64,000 bases of DNA. Source: Arenicola marina. Taxonomy: Eukaryota > Annelida > Polychaeta > Arenicolidae. Within the stretch, counting starts at the first letter, position 1. Each line of letters opens with the position of its first letter. Location: contig OZ025248.1 in assembly GCA_964019135.1 (NCBI GenBank), positions 46,121,670 through 46,185,669 of the forward strand, written 5' to 3'. Shown in pieces: positions 25,347-40,300 of the stretch. The notes beneath the pieces were generated by a model. It was not told the DNA's origin. It did no database searches and saw only the letters and a list, made by a program, of their open reading frames with translations. The translations under genes were made by a program, and so were the position numbers.

Positions 25347-28300
25347 GTGGGTCCGACACAGTGTGCAGGGACATGTTGTCTCTGACTCCGCCAGACTGCT
25401 CGGGAGGTGAAAAAACCCAGCCTGCGCCCTCCGCTGAAACTCACGGGAAATCATGGCCGATCCTATCTCCGTCTCCATTATCTGCGGCGGTCGCCGACCT
25501 GATTAGATCCCATGTCAGTAATAGTTTTAATAGGTTGGAACAAAAAAAAACGCCTTCCCGGGTCCAATGCGAAACAGGCACCAATAAGAGTCAACTATAT
25601 ATATATTTGTCTATATATACACTGCTAACAATGCACCTTGGTGATGACCTTAATATCATTAGCCTCTTGGTCACATAGCAATGGGACTTGGTGTAGAGGT
25701 TTGCGCACTAGACCTCAGATTAATAGGTCCTGGGTTCGAATCCGGGCCTGGGCAATTAATCTGAGGCACGTTTCATCCATTCATCCTCCACAGCCCGGGG
25801 AGGTTCCTTCCTCGTCGCAGTTTAGCCCTTGTGTTCACAAAAGCGGCATAAAACACATGCTGAAGATGAATATGTTGCGGCAGCTTGGTGAACTGCTTGT
25901 TGGTTTGTCGCTCCAGAAGGCACGGGCCAACTATGAGGCGGCGATGGCCATCCTGGTGGAGGCTGGCGACCGCCTGGGTCAGATCGAGGTACTGTGTGGG
26001 ATGGCAGAGTGCCTGGAGCTGCTGAGGGATAAGCAGAAGGTATGCGAGTGTAAGGTATGCACCACCACCCCCACCGCCACCCCCCCCCCCCGCACCCCGC
26101 CCCCTGCATGGTACAAATACACCCATCCACACATGTCATGTATATTGTGAGTTTATCACAAAACTGTTATATGCATATCTATTTTTTTACTTGATCACAA
26201 AACGTTATAAACATATGTATATCTTCAATTTATCACCTAACTTTTATTAACATATGCATGGATATTTTGAACTTATCGCAATTGGCATCAAAATTGGTAC
26301 AAGGCTGAAGAAGAATTCTTTGATATTTAGAGTTGTGACGTAAGTCGAAAATTTAATTATTAAATTGAATATTATAGAAATCGCGTATGCTTGTCAATGA
26401 AAGGGATGCTACATCAGTAATTAAAGTAGGTCACATCCTGCCTTCACCACGGCTGGCACTGCCTCATGCGCGGCAAAGCGCAAGCACAGATGGCATTTAG
26501 CTTGTTGGTTTTAGTTTTGCACCACCCTTTTTGTCCAACCAAAAGTGTGATAGAGTCTCTCGTTTAACATTGTGAAGGGTTTAAATATCAAGTCGATGTG
26601 CCTGTACAGTTGTTTTGCAACTAGTACACTTGTCTTGTGTTTTGTGTACGTCAAAGGAATAACAAAGATTTCAGTAGGTTGTGAACACCCAAATAGTCAA
26701 ACAATGCCGTTTCTACACGGCCAAAACGCTCACTCGTGAAGGCGATACTCCTCTTGAAGAAAACCTACAATGGTAGTGATAGCGTAAGACATTATGCACG
26801 AGTCGCCGACAAAGATGGATGCGATACGCCATAGTGCAGGAAGCTTGTGGTGCCTTGACCGGGGTAATCTCGTTGAGAACCCGGCTCAGGTTCTACCTCT
26901 CCCACGCGATTACACAGACTGATGGCCGCTGGAGAAGTGGGCTCATCTGGGTGAAGGAGTCAAATCACTGGAAGATTCAATTATCGCCAAAGATTTGTGT
27001 CAGGCCGCCGAAAGCGATGGTTCACATGCTGGGTTTATTTATAATGTAAGGCGGGCTAACGCTGGGCCGCCAGAAACGCATCCCAAGGAATTGTTGGTGT
27101 ACCGTAAGGTGTCCCTCTATCACTGGCAAGAATTCATCTATTATGGGGGCCTGTATCGTTTATTGTGCTGTATCTACACTATCCTACACCTCTACTTCTC
27201 CGGCGGCGTGCGGGCGATAATGGGGAGGAGGAACATATGATATGGTCATTGACAAACGGCCATGTTTTAATACGCTGACCTAGTTTCTACGATCCCAATA
27301 TTGATTATGTCATTCTGAGTATTGTGATAAAAAAACTGCAATGTCAGCGATAAAACGGTAACATGTTGTAACAAAGCTTACTTCCTTTCAGGCCTTGGAG
27401 TACAACGTCAGAGCCTTAGACTTAGCGCAATCCATTGGAAACAAGGTATATATGGCTATGGCCACTTCAAATATCTATGCGTATCATTTGATCAACTCTG
27501 TGTTTTTTGTTTGGCATACTGTTTGACCCGATTCTGTGTTAGGGTGCATGAATACTGAAGCATGATGGTACATTTCTTACAAAGTGCCCTTGTTAAGGTA
27601 ATTTGTTTTATTTCTATCCTCGAGCAGTGTTCCTATTGATAGTACATGTTGATGATGTGTCCATGCTGATGTCATTATGTTTGATGAAGTACTCATCTGT
27701 TCATCTCACATTTCTCCGAGATTCAGTTAACTTGGGAATCGGGAATCTAACGCTCTCCGTATGTCCTCCCCTACACCGTCAGGCGACTCCCCGTATGTCC
27801 TCCCCTACACCGTCAGGCGACTCCCCGTATGTCCTCCCCTACACCGTCAGGCGGCGACTCCCCGTATGTCCTCCCCTACACCGTCAGGCGACTCCCCGTA
27901 TGTCCTCCCCTACACCGTCAGGCGACTCCCCGTATGTCCTCCCCTACACCGTCAGGCGACTCCCCGTATGTCCTCCCCTACACCGTCAGGCGACTCCCCG
28001 TATGTCCTCCCCTACACCGTCAGGCGGCGACTCCCCGTATGTCCTCCCCTACACCGTCAGGCGACTCCCCGTATGTCCTCCCCTACACCGTCAGGCGACT
28101 CCCCGTATGTCCTCCCCTACACCGTCAGGCGACTTCCCGTATGTCCTCCCCTACACCGTCAGGCGACTCCCCGTATGTCCTCCCCTACACCGTCAGGCGA
28201 CTCCCCGTATGTCCTCGTCTACACCGTCAGGCGACTCCCCGTATGTCCTCCCCTACACCGTCAGGCGACTCCCCGTATGTCCTCCCCTACACCGTCAGGC

Positions 28301-31300
28301 GACTCCCCGTATGTCCTCCCCTACACCGTCAGGCGACTCCCCGTATGTCCTCCCCTACACCGTCAGGCGACTCCCCGTATGTCCTCCCCTACACCGTCAG
28401 GCGACTCCCCGTATGTCCTCCCCTACACCGTCAGGCGACTCCCCGTATGTCCTCTACACCGTCAGGCGACTCCCCGTATGTCCTCCCCTACACCGTCAGG
28501 CGACTCCCCGTATGTCCTCCCCTACACCGTCAGGCGACTCCCCGTATGTCCTCCTCTACACCGTCAGGCGACTCTCCGTATGTCCTCCCCTACACCGTCA
28601 GGCGACTCCCCGTATGTCCTTCCCTACACCGTCAGGCGACTCCCCGTATGTCCTCCCCTACACCGTCAGGCGACTCCCCGTATGTCCTCCCCTACACCGT
28701 CAGGCGGCGACTCCCTGTATGTCCTCCCCTACACCGTCAGGCGACTCCCCGTATGTCCTCGTCTACACCGTCAGGCGACTCCCCGTATGTCCTCCCCTAC
28801 ACCGTCAGGCGACTCCCCGTATGTCCTCCCCTACACCGTCAGGCGACTCCCCGTATGTCCTCCCCTACACCGTCAGGCGACTCCCCGTATGTCCTCCCCT
28901 ACACCGTCAGGCGACTCCCCGTATGTCCTCCCCTACACCGTCAGGCGACTCCCCGTATGTCCTCCCCTACACCGTCAGGCGACTCTCCGTATGTCCTCCT
29001 CTACACCGTCAGGCGACTCCCCGTATGTCCTCCCCTACACAGTCAGGCGACTCCCCGTATGTCCTCCCCTACACCGTCAGGCGACTCCCCGTATGTCCTC
29101 CCCTACACCGTCAGGCGACTCCCCGTTTGTCCTCCTCTACACCGTCAGGCGACTCCCCGTATGTCCTCCCCTACACCGTCAGGCGACTCCCCGTATGTCC
29201 TCCTCTACACCGTCAGGCGACTCCCCGTATGTCCTCGTCTACACCGTCAGGCGACTCCCCGTATGTCCTCCTCTACACCGTCAGGCGACTCCCCGTATGT
29301 CCTCCCCTACACCGTCAGGCGACTCCCCGTATGTCCTCCCCTACACCGTCAGGCGACTCCCCGTATGTCCTCCCCTACACCGTCAGGCGACTCCCCGTAT
29401 GTCCTCCCCTACACCGTCAGGCAGCGACTCCCCGTATGTCCTCCCCTACACCGTCAGGCGACTCCCCGTATGTCCTCCCCTACACCGTCAGGCGACTCCC
29501 CGTATGTCCTCCCCTACACCGTCAGGCGACTCCCCGTATGTCCCCCTCTACACCGTCAGGCGACTCCCCGTATGTCCTCCCCTACACCGTCAGGCGACTC
29601 CCCGTATGTCCTCCTCTACACCGTCAGGCGACTCCCCGTATGTCCTCCCCTACACCGTCAGGCGACTCCCCGTATGTCCTCCCCTACACCGTCAGGCGAC
29701 TCCCCGTATGTCCTCCCCTACACCGTCAGGCGACTCCCCGTATGTCCTCCCCTACACCGTCAGGCGACTCCCCGTATGTCCTCCTCTACACCGTCAGGCG
29801 ACTCCCCGTATGTCCTCCCCTACACCGTCAGGCGACTCCCCGTATGTCCTCCCCTACACCGTCAGGCGACTCCCCGTATGTCCTCCTCTACACCGTCAGG
29901 CGACTCCCCGTATGTCCTCCCCTACACCGTCAGGCGACTCCCCGTATGTCCTCCCCTACACCGTCAGGCGACTCCCCGTATGTCCTCCCCTACACCGTCA
30001 GGCGACTCCCCGTATGTCCTCTCCTACACCGTCAGGCGACTCCCCGTATGTCCTCCCCTACACCGTCAGGCGACTCCCCGTATGTCCTCCCCTACACCGT
30101 CAGGCGACTCCCCGTATGTCCTCCTCTACACCGTCAGGCGACTCCCCGTATGTCCTCCCCTACACCGTCAGGCGACTCCCCGTATGTCCTCTCCTACACC
30201 GTCAGGCGACTCCCCGTATGTCCTCCCCTACACCGTCAGGCGACTCCCCGTATGTCCTCCTGTATGTACACCTTTTGGCTCATCTTTTTGTTATTACGTG
30301 GCTTACTTAATGACGAAAGAAAAGTGATCTAAGTTGTTTCGAGTTATAAGTGCCCTTCTTCTCCATACACATTATCGCACACAGTTTTAGTGAGCTAGGC
30401 AGTATATAGCATGTTGTACGGTATACGTCCCCATAGCTATGTCATCAAAGCGGCGTGGATGTTGTCTCGTCTAATGTAGCCATGGATTATGCACCGGTGC
30501 TTTATTCCTGTATTATCGCCCCTTTACGCGCATGCTTTATGACGTGCCTATCGAGGCGACGTATCTGTAGGGATTAATGATCACACCGACGCATTGGGTG
30601 TCACGGTGTCTCGTACTGACACAACCAGGCGACGTTTCTTTTTACCAGATTTATCAACTGCCTTTTTTCCTGTTTCTTTGGCTTAGTTTTGAGGTTGTCA
30701 AAATTAATGCTGCAATCAAGCGGAAAGGGCGATAAAGGAGGACCACGTGGCGTGGAACCCCCCCAAGGCATAACGAGGAGATGAGAATGAATACAATCAA
30801 GTAATTGACGTTTATGTCTTTCATCTAATGTGCTCATGTTATCGCCGCTTGGAGCGCCACTGTCGTCGTTATCAGCGAGCAGTGTTTATACGTTTCTTAA
30901 TAAACTGAGAAAGATTAACGTGTGCGCGCAATGAGAGGCGATCGATAACAGGAAACCCAGTAATACGGGATGGGGACGTTGGGTGACTGCTTATAGAGAT
31001 ATCAGGAGACAGTAATACGGGATGGGGACGGTGGGTGACTGCTTATAGAGATATCAGGAGACAGTAATACGGGATGGGGACGGTGGGTGACTGCTTATAG
31101 AGATATCAGGAGACAGTAATACGGGATGGGGACGGTGAGTGACTGCTTATAGAGATATCAGGAGACAGTAATACGGGATGGGAACGTTGGGTGACTGCTT
31201 ATAGAGATATCACGAGACAGTAATACGGGATAGGGACGGTGAGTGACTGTTATAGAGATATCAGGAGACAGTAATACGGGATGGGAACGTTGGGTGACTG

Positions 31301-34300
31301 CTTATAGAGATATCAGGAGACAGTAATACGGGATGGGGACGGTGAGTGACTGCTTATAGAGATATCACGAGACAGTAATACGGGATGGGGACGGTGGGTG
31401 ACTGCTTATAGAGATATCACGAGACAGTAATACGGGATGGGGACGGTGGGTGACTGCTTATAGAGATATCACGAGACAGTAATACGGGATGGGGACGGTG
31501 GGTGACTGCTTATAGAGATATCACGAGACAGTAATACGGGATGGGGACGGTGGGTGACTGCTTATAGAGATATCACGAGACAGTAATACGGGATGGGGAC
31601 GGTGGGTGACTGCTTATAGAGATATCACGAGACAGTAATACGGGATGGGGACGGTGGGTGACTGCTTATAGAGATATCACGAGACAGTAATACGGGATGG
31701 GAACGTTGGGTGACTGCTTATAGAGATATCAGGAGACAGTAATACGGTATGGGGACGGTGAGTGACTGTTATAGAGATATCAGGAGACAGTAATACGGGA
31801 TGGGGACGTTGGGTGACTGCTTATAGAGATATCAGGAGACAGTAATACGGGATGGGGACGTTGGGTGACTGCTTATAGAGATATCACGAGACAGTAATAC
31901 GGGATAGGGACGGTGAGTGACTGCTTATAGAGATATCACGAGACAGTAATACGGGATGGGGACGGTGAGTGACTGCTTATAGAGATATCACGAGACAGTA
32001 ATACGGGATAGGGACGGTGAGTGACTGCTTATAGAGATATCACGAGACAGTAATACGGGATGGGGACGGTGAGTGACTGTTATAGAGATATCACGAGACA
32101 GTAATACGGGATGGGAACGTTGGGTGACTGCTTATAGAGATATCAGGAGACAGTAATACGGGATGGGAACGTTGGGTGACTGCTTATAGAGATATCAGGA
32201 GACAGTAATACGGGATGGGAACGTTGGGTGACTGCTTATAGAGATATCAGGAGACAGTAATACGGGATAGGGACGGTGAGTGACTGCTTATAGAGATATC
32301 ACGAGACAGTAATACGGGATGGGGACGGTGAGTGACTGCTTATAGAGATATCACGAGACAGTAATACGGGATAGGGACGGTGAGTGACTGCTTATAGAGA
32401 TATCACGAGACAGTAATACGGGATGGGGACGGTGGGTGACTGCTTATAGAGATATCAGGAGACAGTTATACGGGATGGGGACGGTGAGTGACTGCTTATA
32501 GAGATATCAGGAGACAGTAATACGGGATGGGGACGGTGAGTGACTGCTTATAGAGATATCACGAGACAGTAATACGGGATAGGGACGGTGAGTGACTGCT
32601 TATAGAGATATCACGAGACAGTAATACGGGATGGGGACGGTGAGTGACTGCTTGTAGAGATATCACGAGACAGTAATACGGAATGGGGACGGTGAGTGAC
32701 TGCTTATAGAGATATCACGAGACAGTAATACGGGATAGGGACGGTGCGTGGCTGCTTATAGAGATATCACGATACAGTAATACGGGCTAGGGACGGTGAG
32801 TGACCGCTTATAGAGATATCACGAGACAGTAATACGGGATAGGGACGGTGAGTGACTGCTTATAGAAATATCACGAGACAGTAATACGGGATGGGGACGG
32901 TGGGTGACTGCTTATAGAGATATCAGGAGACAGTAATACGGGAGGGGGACGGTGGGGGACTGCTTATAGAGATATCAGGAGACAGTAATACGGGATAGGG
33001 ACGGTGAGTGACTGCTTATAGAGATATCAGGAGACTAATACAAGATGGGTACGGTGAGTGACTGCTTATAGAGATATCACGAGACAGTAATACGGGATAG
33101 GGAGGGTGGGTGACTGCTTATAGAGATATCAGGAGACAGTAATACGGGATGGGGACGGTGAGTGGCTGCTTATGGAGATATCAGGAGACAGTAATACGGG
33201 ATGGGGACGGTGAGTGGCTGCTTATTGAGATATCAGGAGGCAGTAATACGGGAGGGGGACGGTGGGTGGCTGCTTATAGAGATATCAGGAGACAGTAATA
33301 CGGGATGGGGACGGTGAGTGGCTGCTTATTGAGATATCAGGAGACAGTAATACGGGATAGGGAGGGTGGGTGACTGCTTGTTGAGATATCAGGAGACAGT
33401 AATACTGGATGGGGACGGTGGGTGACTGCTTATAGAGATATCAGGAGAGAGTAATACGGGATGGGGACGGTGGGTGACTGTTTATAGATATATCAGGAGA
33501 CAGTAATACTGGATGGGGACGGTGGGTGGCTGCTTATAGAGATATCAGGAGGCAGTAATACGGGATGGGGACGGTGGGTGACTGCTTATAGATATATCAG
33601 GAGACTAATACGAGATGGGGACGGTGGGTGGCTGCTTATAGAGATATCAGGAGACAGTAATACGGGATAGGGACGGTGAGTGACTGCTTATAGAGATATC
33701 ACGAGACAGTAATACGGGATGGGGACGGTGGGTGGCTGCTTATAGAGATATCATGAGACCGTTATACGGGATGGGGACGGTGAGTGACTGCTTATAGAGA
33801 TATCACGAGACAGTAATACGGGATAGGGACGGTGAGTGACTGCTTATAGAGATATCACGAGACAGTAATACGGGATGGGGACGGTGGGTGGCTGCTTATA
33901 GAGATATCATGAGACCGTTATACGGGATGGGGACGGTGAGTGACTGCTTATAGAGATATCACGAGACAGTAATACGGGATGGGGACGGTGAGTGACTGCT
34001 TATAGAGATATCACGAGACAGTAATACGGGATGGGGACGGTGAGTGACTGCTTATAGAGATATCACGAGACAGTAATACGGGATAGGGACGGTGAGTGGC
34101 TGCTTATAGAGATATCACGAGACAGTAATACGGGATGGGGACGGTGAGTGACTGCTTATGGAGATATCACGAGACTAATACGAAATGGGGACGGTGAGTG
34201 ACTGCTTATAGAGATATCACGAGACCGTTATACGGGATGGGGACGGTGAGTGACTGCTTATAGAGATATCACGAGACAGTAATACGGGATGGGGACGGTG

Positions 34301-37300
34301 GGTGGCTGCTTATAGAGATATCAGGAGACTAATACGAAATGGGGACGGTGAGTGACTGCTTATAGAGATATCACGAGACCGTTATACGGGATGGGGACGG
34401 TGAGTGACTGCTTATAAAGATATCAAGAGACCGTTATACGGGATGGGGACGGTGGGTGGCTGCTTATAGAGATATCAGGAGACAGTAATACGGGATGGGG
34501 ACGGTGAGTGGCTGCTTATAGAGATATCAGGAGACTAATACGAAATGGGGACGGTGAGTGACTGCTTTTAGAGATATCATGAGACCGTTATACGGGATGG
34601 AGACGGTGAGTGACTGCTTATAGAGATATCACGAGACAGTAATACGGGATAGGGACGGTGAGTGACTGCTTATAGAGATATCACGAGACAGTAATACGGG
34701 ATGGGGACGGTGAGTGACTGCTTATAGAGATAACAGGAGACAGTAATACGGGATGGGGACGGTGGGTGACTGCTTATAGAGATAACAGGAGACAGTAATA
34801 CGGGATGGGGACGGTGAGTGACTGCTTATAGAGATAACAGGAGACAGTAATACGGGATGGGGACGGTGAGTGACTGCTTATAGAGATAACAGAGACAGTA
34901 ATACGGGATGGGGACGGTGAGTGACTGCTTATAGAGATATCACGAGACAGTAATACGGGATAGGGACGGTGAGTGACTGCTTAAAGAGATATCACGAGAC
35001 AGTAATACGGGATAGGGACGGTGAGTGACTGCTTATAGAGATATCACGATACAGTAATACGGGATAGGGACGGTGAGTGACTGCTTATAGAGATAACAGG
35101 AGACAGTAATACGGGATAGGGACGGTGAGTGACTGCTTATAGAGATAACAGGAGACAGTAATACGGGATAGGGACGGTGAGTGACTGTTATAGAAATGTC
35201 ACGAGACAGTAATACGGGATGGGGACGGTGAGTGACTGCTTATAGAGATAACAGGAGACAGTAATACGGGATGGGGACGGTGAGTGACTGTTATAGAGAT
35301 GTCACGAGACAGTAATACGGGATGGGGACGGTGAGTGACTGTTATAGAGATGTCACGAGACAGTAATACGGGATGGGGACGGTGAGTGACTGCTTATAGA
35401 GATAACAGGAGACAGTAATACGGGATGGGGACGGTGAGTGACTGTTATAGAGATGTCACGAGACAGTAATACGGGATGGGGACGGTGAGTGACTGTTATA
35501 GAGATGTCACGAGACAGTAATACGGGATGGGGACGGTGAGTGACTGCTTATAGAGATAACAGGAGACAGTAATACGGGATGGGGACGGTGAGTGACTGCT
35601 TATAGAGATATCACGAGACAGTAATACGGGATAGGGACGGTGAGTGACTGTTATAGAGATGTCACGAGACAGTAATACGGGATGGGGACGGTGAGTGACT
35701 GCTTATAGAGATAACAGGAGACAGTAATACGGGATGGGGACGGTGAGTGACTGCTTATAGAGATATCACGAGACAGTAATACGGGATAGGGACGGTGAGT
35801 GACTGCTTATAGAGATATCACGATACAGTAATACGGGATAGGGACGGTGAGTGACTGCTTATAGAGATAACAGGAGACAGTAATACGGGATGGGGACGGT
35901 GGGTGACTGCTTATAGAGATATCAGGAGACAGTAATACTGGATGGGGACGGTGAGTGACTGCTTATAGAGATAACAGGAGACAGTAATACGGGATGGGGA
36001 CGGTGAGTGACTGCTTATAGAGATAACAGGAGACAGTAATACGGGATGGGGACGGTGGGTGACTGCTTATAGAGATATCAGGAGACAGTAATACGGGATA
36101 GGGACGGTGATTGACTGCTTATAGAGATAACAGGAGACAGTAATACGGGATAGGGACGGTGAGTGACTGCTTATAGAGATATCACGAGACCGTTATACGG
36201 GATGGGGACGGTGAGTGACTGCTTATAGAGATATCACGAGACAGTAATACGGGATAGGGACGGTGAGTGACTGCTTATAGAGATATCAGGAGACAGTAAT
36301 ACGGGATGGGGACGGTGGGTGACTGTTTATAGATATATCAGGAGACAGTAATACTGGATGGGGACGGTGGGTGACTGCTTATAGAGATATCACGAGACAG
36401 TAATACGGGATGGGGACGGTGAGTAACTGCTTATAGAGATATAACGAGACAGTAATACGGGATGGGGACGGTGAGTGACTGCTTATAGAGATATCACGAG
36501 ACCGTTATACGGGGTGGGGACGGTGAGTGACTGCTTATAGAGATATCACGAGACCGTTATACGGGATGGGTGATCGTTTGGGCGCTGAACCAAACGTTTC
36601 CTGTCTGTTAAATCCCTACTCTAGTGCCTACTCGACTCCATGTCTGCTCTGGCCCGTTAACCCGCCACTACTTCCCTCTCTGATAAAAGTTTAGTTTTGT
36701 GTACATTTTTATTCGTCTGTTTGTTTCCCACAGATACACGTGTCACGTGTCATGCAGTATATCATTGGCCGCACTCCTTACAAAACATAAAACTAACTTG
36801 ATAATAACCGCTACACTTTCTTAAATTAATTCTTTTCAATTTCATATTGATATCTAATACAAGCTATTTGGCCCGGATGTACTCGGGGTATGCATGGTTT
36901 CACTGTGATGCCGATATGAGTTCACCAGGCTGAGATATGGCGTGTCAATATCACACAGTATAATCGATTTCCGAGATAACTATAATAACTAAATATAGCG
37001 CCTCATATCATATAATAAGTATTCTCATGGTTCCCACGCAATTCTGCGGAATGTACATCAATCTGATTAACTTACATTAGCAACTTACATTCTAATAGAT
37101 TATTTGTTGGCATAATTCGATGTAAGATTTTGCATTGGAAACTTTGTTTCTTTCATCTAGAGTAGCTTAGGTAATGAATTTAATGAACTTTGCTTCCATT
37201 CTTCAGAATCAATTGTGGTACACATGTTTTCCGACCCTTCCAGTTCAATATTGCTATTATATTTCAATGACACAGTAGACACTGTAGATGTATAGATCCC

Positions 37301-40300
37301 TTCAATAATGTGTTATATAAACGCCAGTGATATTTACACAGTCGAGTACCCTCTGGTCGGATACTTCGTTTTCAATCTGGCGCAATACATTGGAGCAAGC
37401 TGTAAAAGTCGGCGAAATTAATATGCAAATCATACTTTCGACAGAAGTCACCCTATAAAGGTATGCCTGGTCATGTGACCCGATGTCCAATGGAAGTCCC
37501 TATTAGAATTGTCGACGCCCCCCACCCCCTGCACCACACCGGCCCCACCACCGTCCCCGCCCTCCGCCGCCAGCCCCCGCCCGCCCACGCGCCTGCTCCA
37601 TCCCCCATCCCGCCCTGTCCAACCTGCACTCCACTGAGCCCTCCTATGTTGCCTTACGAACGTTGTGCATATCTCCTCAGCACTAAACCACACAATACTG
37701 GTATCGACCATTTGTGTGGAACACCAACTCATATTTATTCATCCACAGCGGAATGAAAGAGCAACAAAAGTCATTTCAACATCCTGAGTATCAATATTTG
37801 CTCATTATCAGCTAAGATAGATAAATTAAGAATCCTCATCGATTAATTAAGAGAACGAAAAGTTATATTACATGCTATCTGTATACAAGAGAGTTGGCTG
37901 TCAGATGACGATGATCTTAGCCATTTACATCTTAAAGGGTATCACACAATCTCTCAAACCAAAATGTGTAGTGCACATGGTGGATTAGTCATATATTTGG
38001 ATAGTGCATTTGGATATGAACTGTTATCTGTACCTGGGAAGGTCAATTTATTGAGGTGAAAACTGCTTCTGTGAGTAAGAATATTATAATTGGAAATATC
38101 TACAGGCCCCCGCTAGAATTAGTGGAGAGCTGTAAGACTTTCTCTGAACAAATGTCTAACACGCTTACATATTTTAATCGTACAAATAAGCTTGTTGTTA
38201 TCTCTGGTGATTATAACATAGATCTTTTTAGAATTAATGAAAAACAATCTGTGGCGGAATTTTTTGACGCCGTGTTAGCATGTGGGTTCTTTCCCAAAAT
38301 TACATTGCCAACCAGACTGTCCAGATTACGTGCTACTTTGATTGATAATTTTTATTGCAATATCTGTGACAACTTAACAGAGTCACCGGCGGGTGTCATT
38401 ATAAACTCCATGTCGGATCATCTGCCCTACTTCTTGTGTGTAAAATATGAACACTCCCGTCCAGTTGGCAGGAAAATGGTCAAATTTGTTTGCCAAGACC
38501 CGGTTTCAGTTTCAAACTTCAAAAAAGAACCAGAATCTATGGCAATCGAAAACATGCTAAATAATGACATTTCATCTGACCCAAATGTGAATTACGAAAT
38601 ACTAGAAAAGTCCGTCCTTCGTGCTAGAGAAAAACATATTCCTTCTAAGCTAGTTAAGTTCAGAAAATTCAAGCACAAATCAAATCCTTGGATAACTAAG
38701 GGTATTATGAAATCGATCAAGTTCCGAGATAAACAGTATAAAATACTAAGAGGAACGCCGCCAGATTCTCCATTATATGAGACTCATAGAACTAATCTAA
38801 AAACGTATAATCGTATCCTAAAACGAAATATTTATTTAGCAAAGCGTGATTATTATAATGGTCGATTCCTTAGCTGCAAAAATGATATAAAGAGGACCTG
38901 GGGTACCCTGAAAGATTTACTCAAACTTTCAAACGATAAAAGGACCTTCCCTAAGTCTATACAATTTGATGGTTATGCAATCACTGATCGCTTAACAATT
39001 TGTGAGAAATTTAATTCATTTTTTGCTACGGCTGGTCAAGAGCTTGCAAAGGCAAATTTAAAAACAACTTCTCGTCGATTTGAAGACTATCTTAAAGGCA
39101 AGCCTAATACCGAGTTTAACTTTACATTCGTTTCCACAAACACTGTGATCGATGTTATAAATAATCTTAAGCCTAAGCACAGTAAAGGCGTCGATTCTCT
39201 TTCTGTTAACCTTCTAAAATTGATTAAAGATGAAATCTCTGTAGCCCTGACCTTTATTGTGAATCAATCACTGGCAACAGGCATCTTTCCGTCTAAACTG
39301 AAAATTGCCAAAGTTGTACCAGTTTATAAGAAGGGTAATGAAAATGATATTAGCAACTATCGTCCAATATCCATTTTGCCGGCCATGTCTAAGGTTTTTG
39401 AGAAAATAATTGCTAACCAACTCTACAGTTACTTTGACATAAATAAACTGTTTAGAAATAGTCAATACGGATTTCGCTCCAAACATTCGACTGGCCTAGC
39501 TGTATTAGAGGTTGTAGATCGTGTCCTTATATCAATGGATGAAAACCAACTTCCCGTTAGTATTTTCCTTGATCTTTCTAAGGCTTTCGACACTATTGAT
39601 CATGATATATTAATCAAAAAAATAAATCATTACGGAATCCGCGGAATGGCCCTGAGTTTGCTGGAGAACTATTTAACAAATAGACCGCAATGTGTTTGTC
39701 TGGATGACGTCACGTCAAACATGACGAACATAACGACAGGTGTACCACAAGGTTCCATTCTAGGACCATTATTATTCATAATTTATATTAATGACATAGA
39801 ACAGTGTAGTAAACTCTTTAAATATATAATATATGCGGATGATACCACGCTTTTCTTTTCACTTAACTTATCTACAAGTGGAACATCCTCTATTATTATA
39901 AATGCAGAACTTAGAAAAATAAATGAGTGGTTGTCTGCAAATCGGCTAGTTCTTAACATAGAGAAATCTAAATATATGCTTTTTTATACGCCACAAAGAA
40001 AAGTAAACCCAATAGAGTTGTCAATTAACAATACGCATTTGGAGTGTGTTGATGAATTCAATCTGTTGGGTATCACCATAAATAAACATCTTAAGTGGCA
40101 TAATCATGTAAGAAAAATTGCAAACAAAATAAACAAATCCATTGGCATTATGCATAGACTGAAACATATCCTTCCCCAACACGTTTTACTAAGCCTGTAT
40201 AATTCATTGATTCTGCCTCATATAACAACAGGGGTCCTGCTATGGGGTTATGACAACACCAGTTTGTTTAGATTACACAAAAAGGCAATGAGGGCTATTA

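Noticed and set aside
26918-27045. Possible extra rapsyn exon with acceptor-like TTACACAG and donor-like AAT|GTAAGG
   Set aside because: Its length of 128 nt would break the phase between exons B and C, and rapsyn aligns without a gap across that junction.
27603-30332. Open frames of 832-909 codons (SGDSPYVLPYTVRRLP repeat)
   Set aside because: By-product of the 34-bp repeat with all three frames open. It lies inside a rapsyn intron.
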